Shown: piece after piece, positions 15,192 to 20,057 of the stretch
How the letters are laid out: each line of letters begins with the position of its first letter
Position numbering within the stretch: position 1 is the stretch's first letter
Virus record (IMG/VR): IMGVR_UViG_3300042878_000795
Location: 1 to 21,080 of that record
Strand: one strand, 5' to 3'
Origin: a virus
Length of the DNA stretch: 21,080 nt
Position numbers and translations under genes: made by a program
Notes under the pieces: generated by a model
The model's database searches: none
The model's input: only the letters and a program-made list of their open reading frames with translations
Told to the model about the DNA's origin: nothing

Positions 15192-15843
15192 TGAACACAC
15201 AGTATTGATGTTGATAAATTCCAAGTTGCTCATTTGCCCAGTTCCTAAGATTTATTCTGTCAGATGGTGTACGGTGTAATATTAAATCTTTATTTAATTC
15301 GGTTATATGCTTAATTACTAACTTTGCTCTGCTTCTTATCTCTTTATAATCTTCGTTAGTATACTTCATTATTGGCGTAGCTTTCAGCCCGTTTATGAAC
15401 TGCAAGTATTCCAAACTAAATACGCGCGCTACACCATCCCTCATAAGTCCATCATCTTGTTGTGATCCATTGCTATGAGCTGATTGCATAAAGATGTTGT
15501 GTAAGTTCATTGCCATATTGATGTTGCCCTTATTTGTAAACACATGGCCACCATTTTTTTTGTAGGGAATAATATTTCGAGCTAAACACAAACATTTAAA
15601 ATCAATTAGTCGTGCAATTGTTTGTATTTCCTTTTGCAAATATGCTTGATGATTAATTAGTTTCTCCTTTGCCTCACGCTTTTCTGCTCGCAATTCCGAT
15701 TTGTATTCCGAAACCTTTTTGTCAAGTCGTTTAGCGGTTTGCCTAACACCGTATTCAATCGCACATCGGGAGTCGCACACGCATTGTAGCGAACGAATAG
15801 GGGTGAATACGGCTTTGCATATCTTGCAGGTCTTAGGCTTCAT
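15181..15843 (-). CDS. NinG-like recombination protein
   Basis: The 220-residue protein resembles NinG/Rap, which helps phage recombination by cutting branched DNA. It has an N-terminal zinc-finger-like block with C6, C9, C21, C23 and C27, a coiled and basic region (36-75), and the core around GGHVFTNKGNINMAMNLHNI (97-116), where NinG proteins carry a GHY/H-type metal site. The next part (LQFINGLKATPIMKYTNEDY) matches the usual NinG ending. Start ATG overlaps the upstream stop in TAATG. It lies in the same operon as an annealing protein and an exonuclease, giving a complete recombination set. Confidence 0.72.
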   Translation of the reverse strand: MKPKTCKICKAVFTPIRSLQCVCDSRCAIEYGVRQTAKRLDKKVSEYKSELRAEKREAKEKLINHQAYLQKEIQTIARLIDFKCLCLARNIIPYKKNGGHVFTNKGNINMAMNLHNIFMQSAHSNGSQQDDGLMRDGVARVFSLEYLQFINGLKATPIMKYTNEDYKEIRSRAKLVIKHITELNKDLILHRTPSDRINLRNWANEQLGIYQHQYCVFIGM

Positions 15844-16088
15844 TAGATTAATCCTTTTTTCTTAGCGTGTGCAATATCCATAGTGTAAGCTACATGGTGT
15901 CCTTTAGTCTTGTAGCGAGTGGTGTGGTTTACTCGCTCTTTATCAATCTTAAATCCCATTGCAATAAACTCAGATACTCTACTGCGGATGGTTGTACAGC
16001 CTGTTAGTAGTCTTGCCTTGTCATCATCGACAGGTTTGCCTTTACTTAGTAACTTTAGTAACGCGGCTTTTTGTGTTTTTTGTGCCAT
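15843..16088 (-). CDS. Small winged-helix type protein
   Basis: The 81-residue protein has a helix-turn-helix pattern common in phages: QKAALLKLLSKGKPVDDDKARLL, then GCTTIRSRVSEFIAMGFKI (30-48), with a basic end. The form, a turn-helix with arginines in the recognition helix and a following wing, fits an HTH_39-like domain. It may regulate phage or host transcription. The start overlaps the 3' end of the gene before it by 47 bases; its upstream leader has the A-rich GAACAAAAAACAAATG. Confidence 0.6.
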   Translation of the reverse strand: MAQKTQKAALLKLLSKGKPVDDDKARLLTGCTTIRSRVSEFIAMGFKIDKERVNHTTRYKTKGHHVAYTMDIAHAKKKGLI

Positions 16089-16311
16089 TTGTTTTTTGTT
16101 CTATTATTTTTAATCTTGGTTTAGTAACTATCAATTCAAAATCTACTAATACTTCCTTTACTGTGTCGACCATTGGCCAGTGGTAAAACCAATCTTTGTC
16201 GGTGAAGTCATCCATTATGTAATTCCATCTACTTAGGTTATCATACCCTCCCGACTCTCTAAATACTTGGCGTTTAGGGATACATGTTTCTACTCCGTTA
16301 ATTCGTGCCAT
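16042..16311 (-). CDS. Small protein of unknown function
   Basis: The 89-residue protein has several aromatic residues (WNYIMDDFTDKDWFYHW) in the centre and a basic tail (KNTKSRVTKVTK). It overlaps the exonuclease gene by 14 bases upstream and the winged-helix gene by 47 bases in another frame downstream, so its C-terminal 15 codons share DNA with the next gene's start. I do not recognise the family. Placement between recombination genes suggests a DNA-metabolism role but nothing confirms it. Confidence 0.5.
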   Translation of the reverse strand: MARINGVETCIPKRQVFRESGGYDNLSRWNYIMDDFTDKDWFYHWPMVDTVKEVLVDFELIVTKPRLKIIEQKTNGTKNTKSRVTKVTK

Positions 16312-16984
16312 TCACTTTATCCATTAATATTTGTTTGTATTCCTTAGCCTTTAACAGCTTACGTTTAATTTGCTCTATGTATTCCTCATCTCGTGGTACT
16401 TCAACCGTGTGCAAGTGGTGCGCTGAGTTATAGTAGCGGTCATCAAATGAGATAAACACGCCATCCTTAGCATCACATAGCCACATGTTCATTTGCATTT
16501 GTGCGTAGTACTGTGGCACGGCTGACTTTAACTCTTCAACATCCGTTATCATCATGTACTCGAGATGCGTTTTACTTAGCGGACATTTAATTTCGCAAAT
16601 GGTTTCACCTATTATAATGTCGGGCGTACCCCCTGCATCAAATTCCTCATCAGTAAAAAAAACAAAGCCACCAATTGAAGTGTAGATAAAGTCATCATCA
16701 TTTACCGACTTACCCAATTTAGTAGCGTAAGCCATTACTGCCTGTGGTTCGGCTTCGTTACCGCGCTCCATGTTGGCATTGTAGTGCTGTGGTTCTTCAG
16801 GTGCTAATAGGATAGCTACACGTTCGCGAACATAGGTCTTTGCCCCTTCGCTTAGGTTGCCCGCTTCTTTATCTGCTTTCAGTTTTGGTTCAGCTAATAA
16901 CCTGTGTACTTCGCTTGCTGTAAACAATCCTTTGCGGAACTTTGCCCAGTCTTCTTTAGTTTCGAATACATTATACTTAGACAT
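16298..16984 (-). CDS. YqaJ-type recombination exonuclease
   Basis: The 228-residue protein has the pattern of YqaJ/lambda-exonuclease-type nucleases, which resect double-strand ends. Motifs are TASEVHRLL (22-30), MERGNEAEP (72-80) with E77, GGTPDIIIG (118-126) with D122, ICEIKCP (129-135) with E131 and K133, and QYYAQMQMNMW (158-168). D122, E131 and K133 form the expected catalytic set. It overlaps the annealing protein gene by 8 bases, giving the usual exonuclease plus annealing protein pair. Confidence 0.85.
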   Translation of the reverse strand: MSKYNVFETKEDWAKFRKGLFTASEVHRLLAEPKLKADKEAGNLSEGAKTYVRERVAILLAPEEPQHYNANMERGNEAEPQAVMAYATKLGKSVNDDDFIYTSIGGFVFFTDEEFDAGGTPDIIIGETICEIKCPLSKTHLEYMMITDVEELKSAVPQYYAQMQMNMWLCDAKDGVFISFDDRYYNSAHHLHTVEVPRDEEYIEQIKRKLLKAKEYKQILMDKVNGTN

Positions 16985-17525
16985 TCTTACCTCCCATCTT
17001 ATCAGCGTTAGACTTCACAAATGTTTCGTTTAAATTGCTATCAGGTTTAAATGGTACAATGTCCTTACGGTTAAGATTAGCACCAAACAAAGAACCGAAA
17101 TGGTCGGCTGCATCCTTCACAGCTACGGTCTTTGCAATCGGGAAAGCCATCGACAAAGCACCGTTATTAATGTTAGCTAAGTCAGCAGGGCTTGAGCCTT
17201 GCTTTGTTTGCAATTGAGCAGCCCCGATGCCATCATAAAATAACCATTCTCCATTGGTAGGTGATTTAAAGTGTACACGAACCGTAACCCACACACCATT
17301 AAATGCTGTGCCTTGCCCTGTAATCTCGATTTTGTACTCCTTAAATATCTTACGTAGTAAATGTTCTACCTTGTCAATTGGTAGGTAGTTGTAGTCTTTA
17401 ATAAATGGATGTTTCTTAACCCACTCTTTAGGTGGGGCTTGGTTTAGTAATAGGTTTAGCTGGTCATTTTTCCAAGCTAATTGCAAATCCTGCGTAAGGT
17501 CTGCGAGTGTTGGTAGTGTGTTCAT
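16977..17525 (-). CDS. Rad52-like single-strand annealing protein
   Basis: Taking the ATG at 17525, which follows the A-rich leader ACCAAAACAAAACAA, gives 182 residues; the open frame extends further upstream but that part is not supported. Residues 34-66 (EWVKKHPFIKDYNYLPIDKVEHLLRKIF) and 76-102 (NGVWVTVRVHF to EWLFYDGIGA) fit the Rad52 fold, followed by the helix NGALSMAFPIAKTVAVKDAADHFG (121-144), where Rad52-type proteins have the A-x-TDA-x-K-R-A-like turn. It should coat and anneal single strands from the exonuclease next door. Family is read from motifs; a profile search would settle Rad52 versus Erf. Confidence 0.7.
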   Translation of the reverse strand: MNTLPTLADLTQDLQLAWKNDQLNLLLNQAPPKEWVKKHPFIKDYNYLPIDKVEHLLRKIFKEYKIEITGQGTAFNGVWVTVRVHFKSPTNGEWLFYDGIGAAQLQTKQGSSPADLANINNGALSMAFPIAKTVAVKDAADHFGSLFGANLNRKDIVPFKPDSNLNETFVKSNADKMGGKNV

Positions 17526-17540
17526 TTGTTTTGTTTTGGT
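17526..17540 (-). promoter_or_regulatory. A-rich leader box ACCAAAACAAAACAA before an ATG
   Basis: On the minus strand this box touches the start codon of the annealing protein gene. Variants lie before the 62-residue gene (18144-18158), the winged-helix gene and the Cro-like gene, but not before the late genes. It probably replaces the Shine-Dalgarno sequence. Confidence 0.5.
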
Positions 17541-17574
17541 ATACAAGGTTACAATTCCGTTTTGACAATTGCAA

Positions 17575-17964
17575 CTAATATCTTGTTTTATGTAAAATAA
17601 ATTTACTCGATAGTTCGTGTTGGATGCTAAGGTATTTTTCTTTGAATTTCTTATCGGTTTCAAACAAATCATTTACCTTATTGATAGCTGAGATTACACT
17701 TGAATGATCACGTCCGTTAAACACATTGCCGATTGATTTTAACATTAGGCTTGTATTCTTTTTAATTATCTCCATTGCTATCTGTCTTAGCTCGCATACT
17801 TCACGCTTACGTGTTGGACTGATGATAAGGTATCGTGGTGTGTTGCTGTATGCTACTATTGTGCTTAGGATTATATCAACTTTCTGTTCGTCCAACAATA
17901 CATTAGGCATTTCTTTTAATTTGTGGGTGTTGCGTTCAACACTATAAGTGGCGGTTAGTTGCAT
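17575..17964 (-). CDS. Stand-alone DnaA domain IV-like DNA-binding protein
   Basis: The 129-residue protein has the DnaA C-terminal DNA-binding domain: SPTRKREVCELRQIAMEIIKK (49-69), a basic helix, then FNGRDHSSVISAINKV (82-97) with the signature GRDHSSV. There is no Walker A or AAA+ part, and the N-terminal 48 residues look helical only. DnaA domain IV binds 9-base DnaA boxes, so this protein could bind such boxes in the phage or host origin. It may guide the phage helicase, or block host initiation. It overlaps the previous gene by 10 bases. Confidence 0.78.
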   Translation of the reverse strand: MQLTATYSVERNTHKLKEMPNVLLDEQKVDIILSTIVAYSNTPRYLIISPTRKREVCELRQIAMEIIKKNTSLMLKSIGNVFNGRDHSSVISAINKVNDLFETDKKFKEKYLSIQHELSSKFILHKTRY

Positions 17965-18143
17965 ATTGCTAAATGATTACGAAGTTGTTTGTTAATTGAG
18001 GCGGTATCCTGCACATCTGTGCGGTGTTTCTTTGCCTCTAAGACTTGCATAAGCTGTGCGTTGTTAGTACGATGCACCATTCCTGTTTCGGTACACGTAA
18101 GCACTACCATAGAGCCTCCGTGTGTTAATGTTCTTGTGTTCAT
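17955..18143 (-). CDS. Small protein of unknown function
   Basis: The 62-residue product starts at an ATG preceded by an A-rich leader and has a short beta part (SMVVLTCTETGMVHRT) followed by a helical, basic end. No family recognised. It is part of the early leftward operon between another unknown and the DnaA-like gene. Confidence 0.5.
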   Translation of the reverse strand: MNTRTLTHGGSMVVLTCTETGMVHRTNNAQLMQVLEAKKHRTDVQDTASINKQLRNHLAICN

Positions 18144-18160
18144 TTATTTTGTTTTGGTTA

Positions 18161-18418
18161 TTAATGTTTGTTTTTTTCTATTTCAGTTTTTACTTTTTGC
18201 CAAAATTTTAACTCTTTATCATACGCATCTTCGTCATACATGTTAAATTGAATTGCTATTAGTATATTATCAACTGTAAATATTGCGCTTTCTATACATA
18301 ATGGCATAAGTATATTATACCTTTCAAACCTTTCTTCTGATGTACTAACTTTAAAAAATTTACAATTGATTTCGTACAAGTTGTTTATTAACTCTTCGGA
18401 TTTCTCTGTTGGTGTCAT
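18161..18418 (-). CDS. Small acidic helical protein of unknown function
   Basis: The 85-residue protein is helical and has a C-terminal half (CIESAIFTVDNILIAIQF to ELKFWQKVKTEIEK) reminiscent of small proteins encoded in Bacteroidota phage early regions. It overlaps the gene before it by ATGA. The base composition is lower in G+C than that of its neighbours by eye. Function unknown. Confidence 0.5.
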   Translation of the reverse strand: MTPTEKSEELINNLYEINCKFFKVSTSEERFERYNILMPLCIESAIFTVDNILIAIQFNMYDEDAYDKELKFWQKVKTEIEKNKH

Positions 18419-18654
18419 AACTCAAATGTGTTAATAGGTCTTAGTAATTCAACCTGTGTGATAACTTCATTTACAAACGCGCTGTCTAACTCGTTTAGAT
18501 GCATTACGTCACGGCTAATCTGCATTAACTTATCAAGTAATACAAGTGGGTCAATCACATTGCTATGCACGTAGGTAAGCTGTGAGTTAATGTGCGACTT
18601 GGTGCTTTCAATTAAGAATGCCAATGTCTTGTCTTGGATTAATGTGTCTTTCAT
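18415..18654 (-). CDS. Small helical protein of unknown function
   Basis: The 79-residue product is helical throughout (LAFLIESTKSHINSQ and LDKLMQISRDVMHLNELDSAF) with no membrane segment or known motif. It follows the 28-residue membrane peptide by 9 bases and is coupled to the next gene by ATGA. Confidence 0.5.
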   Translation of the reverse strand: MKDTLIQDKTLAFLIESTKSHINSQLTYVHSNVIDPLVLLDKLMQISRDVMHLNELDSAFVNEVITQVELLRPINTFEL

Positions 18655-18663
18655 ATTATTTGT

Positions 18664-18750
18664 TTATAAGTGTCTTGTGATAAAATCAAAGGCAATGCCT
18701 CCTAAAATTACTGCGGCTAAAATTAACCTGTTACGTCCTGCTTGTGTCAT
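18664..18750 (-). CDS. 28-residue single-span membrane peptide
   Basis: The ATG at 18750 overlaps the stop of the Cro-like gene (TAATG) and opens a 28-codon frame. The N-terminus is basic (MTQAGRNR), then residues 9-24 are hydrophobic (LILAAVILGGIAFDFI), with a short basic tail TRHL. The length and charge fit an inserted membrane peptide. The coupling to a regulator and conserved spacing to the next gene support real translation. Function unknown; possible roles are superinfection exclusion, a toxin-like effect, or modulation of the host membrane. Confidence 0.5.
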   Translation of the reverse strand: MTQAGRNRLILAAVILGGIAFDFITRHL

Positions 18751-18941
18751 TAGTTTAAAATTACGTTTACTTTCTTGTTTAATACTTTAGCTATTTTTTT
18801 AAGTGGTGTAAGGTCATTATACACACCGTTGTCAATCTTTACTATGGTGGTTAAACTTACCCCTGACTTTTCGGATAACTCTCGCTGTGTTAACCCTGCT
18901 AACACTCGCGCTGCTTTGAATTGATATTTAGTTGTTGTCAT
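18750..18941 (-). CDS. Cro/CI-family HTH regulator
   Basis: The ATG at 18941, after the A-rich leader CAAAACGGAACAA, gives a 63-residue single-domain protein; the open frame continues upstream to a TTG at 18992 but that part lies over the promoter. The HTH_3 pattern is clear: LTQRELSEKSGVSLTTIVKIDNG (17-39), with the rest of the four-helix domain to residue 62. It lacks a dimerisation or cleavage domain, so it is Cro-like. It probably binds the TGTTACA / TGTAACA repeats at its own promoter and at the endonuclease promoter. It is the first gene of the leftward operon. Confidence 0.85.
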   Translation of the reverse strand: MTTTKYQFKAARVLAGLTQRELSEKSGVSLTTIVKIDNGVYNDLTPLKKIAKVLNKKVNVILN

Positions 18942-18954
18942 TTGTTCCGTTTTG

Positions 18955-18992
18955 ATGTTACAAATGTAATGTATTAATGTAACACGATGCAA
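18955..18992 (-). promoter_or_regulatory. Leftward early promoter with overlapping operator
   Basis: On the minus strand CTTG (-33, 18992-18990 for TTG), a 21-base spacer and TACATTTG (-7, 18968-18961) fit the Bacteroidota promoter. The inverted repeat TGTTACA (18956-18962) and TGTAACA (18978-18984) flanks and overlaps the -7 box; a second overlapping palindrome TTACAAATGTAA sits at 18958-18969. The short leader to the ATG at 18941 is about 15 bases. This looks like an autoregulated early promoter. Confidence 0.7.
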
Positions 18993-19037
18993 GTATTTTG
19001 TTAAATATATTTTAAAATACTTTGTAACTTGCTGTAA

Positions 19038-19145
19038 ATGAGCGAGAATATTTTAAATAAAAAAGGGCTATCATTACTGATAGCCCCTCCAAAACAAATA
19101 ATAAATGGAAAACACACTCCATTACTAACCGCAACAAATGTATAA
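19038..19145 (+). CDS. Possible 35-residue rightward ORF
   Basis: An ATG at 19038 opens a 35-codon frame whose middle is coded by the terminator hairpin. The peptide is weakly hydrophobic in the centre (LSLLIAPP) and has no known motif. A second, 7-codon frame starts at 19105 behind a leader like that of the early genes. No rightward promoter was found before it; the hairpin is better explained as a leftward terminator. Confidence 0.15.
   Translation: MSENILNKKGLSLLIAPPKQIINGKHTPLLTATNV
19059..19086 (-). terminator. Leftward intrinsic terminator
   Basis: GGGCTATCA (19065-19073) and TGATAGCCC (19078-19086) form a perfect 9-bp stem with a TTAC loop. On the minus strand the stem is followed by TTTTTT and then ATTT, a strong intrinsic terminator; on the plus strand no T-run follows. 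It stops leftward transcription before it reaches the regulator's promoter. Confidence 0.8.
19059..19131 (-). ncRNA. Putative leftward small RNA
   Basis: A TACATTTG box on the minus strand (19142-19135) could start an RNA near 19131 that ends at the terminator. The RNA would have two hairpins: AATGGA with TCCATT around an 8-base loop (19104-19123), then the terminator stem. No good -33 element is found, so the promoter is weak by sequence. Confidence 0.3.
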
Positions 19146-19206
19146 CTGATTATGTATATATGGTTACGATGTTGATAATTTCAATAAGACATTAAATTTT
19201 TAATAG

Positions 19207-19214
19207 TAATTTTG
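19207..19214 (+). promoter_or_regulatory. -7 box TAATTTTG before the tRNA-like element
   Basis: This TAnnTTTG match lies 5 bases before the first base of the tRNA-like element, the distance expected for a start at base 19218-19221. No convincing -33 TTTG is present at 19-21 bases upstream, so it is tentative. Confidence 0.35.
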
Positions 19215-19219
19215 TACAT

Positions 19220-19287
19220 GGTCGTGTAGTTCAGTGGTAGAACGGTGCATATGCGCGTAACATGGTGTTCGATTCCCATCGCGACTT
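19220..19287 (+). pseudogene. tRNA-like element with aberrant anticodon arm
   Basis: The 5' GGTCGTG (19220-19226) pairs with CGCGACT (19280-19286) as a 7-bp acceptor stem. TA follows, then a perfect D arm, GTTC and GAAC around AGTGGTA. The T arm has the canonical GTTCGATTCC, with a stem ATGG-CCAT and one bulged T. Between D and T arms only 13 bases remain for the anticodon arm, 4 too few, and these fold as GTGC/GCGC with an ATAT loop. No anticodon can be read and no CCA is encoded. The D and T arms resemble a glycine-type tRNA. It is either a decayed tRNA gene or a deliberate tRNA mimic. Confidence 0.55.
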
Positions 19288-19301
19288 ACTTTAAAAATAA
19301 A

Positions 19302-19332
19302 TTTGCATATTAAATAAATTGTCTTATGTTTG
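19302..19332 (+). promoter_or_regulatory. Rightward promoter of the replication operon
   Basis: TTTG (19302-19305), exactly 19 bases, then TATGTTTG (19325-19332) is a full match to the Bacteroidota sigma consensus. Transcription should begin near 19336-19338 and read the structured leader and the replication genes. An overlapping TAAATTTG (19298-19305) could act as a second -7 box. Confidence 0.78.
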
Positions 19333-19336
19333 CAGT

Positions 19337-19434
19337 GTTGGTTCCTTCTCACAACATAGAACCTAAACGCATTAAAACGCCTTGATAAATGACTAATGAA
19401 GTGAGAAGCATTAGAAGTTTATTGAGGCTTTTTT
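19337..19434 (+). ncRNA. Structured leader RNA with complementary hairpin loops
   Basis: Hairpin 1 is GGTTC (19340-19344) with GAACC (19359-19363); its 14-base loop contains CTTCTCAC (19345-19352). Hairpin 2 (19379-19428) has CTAATG with CATTAG on top of a lower stem; its 10-base loop contains GTGAGAAG (19401-19408). The two 8-base loop sequences are perfectly complementary, so the loops can kiss. Hairpin 2 is followed by TTTTTT and lies 5 bases before the replication gene. The RNA can thus be a transcription attenuator for the operon or, when terminated, a free RNA of about 100 bases. Confidence 0.6.
19379..19434 (+). terminator. Intrinsic terminator in the leader (attenuator)
   Basis: GCCTTGATAAA (19379-19389) pairs with TTTATTGAGGC (19418-19428) as an 11-bp stem with two G-T pairs; above a 3x3 internal loop (TGA/AAG) sits the 6-bp stem CTAATG/CATTAG. 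Six T follow (19429-19434). Its place between promoter and first gene makes it a likely regulated terminator. Confidence 0.7.
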
Positions 19435-19439
19435 AATTT

Positions 19440-20057
19440 ATGGCAGATAACAAAAAATCATTTATTGCTTATTCCGATTGGTACGGAATGTTTAACGCGC
19501 TACCTAATGAAGTAGCAGGAGAATTAATTAAACACATCTTTGCTTATGTTAATGATGAAAACCCAACATCAGATAACTTTATTATCAATGCTTTATTTGA
19601 GCAGGTAAAAGCTACTTTAAAAAGGGATTTAGTAAAGTGGGAAGAGCAACGTGAACAGCGAAGTATAGCAGGAAAGAATAGTGCTAAATCTCGTTTAACG
19701 AAATCCAACGAGCGTTCAAATCCGTTGAACGAAACCGAACGAAAATCAACTGTAAGTGTAAGTGTTAATGTAAATGATAATGTAAGTGATAAAGTAAAAG
19801 TAATTAAAACAAATTTAGATTTAGCTTTTGATGCTTTTTTGGAGATGAGAATAAAGATAAAAAAACCTGCTACAAAATTGGCATTACAAATGGTAAAGAA
19901 AAAGGTAATGGAATTAGCAAATAACAATGAAGATTTAGCTATTAAAATAATTAATCAATCAACATTAAATTGTTGGTCTGATATTTATCCATTAAAAGAA
20001 AATAAATTGCAAGCAAAACAAATACAAGAATACACAATTAAATATCCTAAATTCTAA
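19440..20057 (+). CDS. DUF6291-like replication initiator-type protein
   Basis: The 205-residue protein has an N-terminal domain of the DUF6291 type (KKSFIAYSDWYGMFNALPNEVAGELIKHIFAYVND, residues 5-39), seen in phage replication proteins, a basic part (QREQRSIAGKNSAKSR), a repetitive linker of Val with Ser, Asn and Asp (105-120), and a C-terminal helical domain (ALQMVKKKVMELANN to YPLKEN) like those that bind the helicase or loader. It is followed at once (TAATG) by a DnaB-type helicase, so it probably recruits the helicase to the origin. No catalytic motif was seen. Expression is likely set by the leader attenuator before it. Confidence 0.7.
   Translation: MADNKKSFIAYSDWYGMFNALPNEVAGELIKHIFAYVNDENPTSDNFIINALFEQVKATLKRDLVKWEEQREQRSIAGKNSAKSRLTKSNERSNPLNETERKSTVSVSVNVNDNVSDKVKVIKTNLDLAFDAFLEMRIKIKKPATKLALQMVKKKVMELANNNEDLAIKIINQSTLNCWSDIYPLKENKLQAKQIQEYTIKYPKF
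19752..19799 (+). repeat. Hexamer direct repeats inside the replication gene
   Basis: Eight units of six bases follow one another: GTAAGT twice, GTTAAT, GTAAAT, GATAAT, GTAAGT, GATAAA and GTAAAA. They keep the reading frame and encode the Val-rich linker. An A/T-rich stretch follows (19800-19850). Repeats within an initiator gene next to A/T-rich DNA recall the lambda O origin, but a simple-sequence linker is an equal explanation. Confidence 0.5.

Noticed and set aside
16311-16332. TTATCCATT as a DnaA box
   Set aside because: It differs from the 9-base consensus, is single, and lies at a gene end; a lone near-match is expected by chance.
17526-17672. Upstream extension of the annealing protein to a start at 17672
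   Set aside because: The extension overlaps the end of the DnaA-like gene, has unrelated composition, and skips the A-rich leader directly before the ATG at 17525.
18942-18992. Extension of the Cro-like gene to a TTG at 18992
   Set aside because: It would place the promoter and operator inside the coding region; the ATG at 18941 has the usual leader and gives a normal HTH length.
19220-19287. Functional glycine tRNA
   Set aside because: The anticodon arm is too short to form a 7-base loop and the T stem is bulged, so normal decoding is not possible as read.
19544-19927. 127-codon minus-strand frame across the replication gene
   Set aside because: Its Thr/Leu-rich repeat is only the antisense of the plus-strand hexamer repeat.
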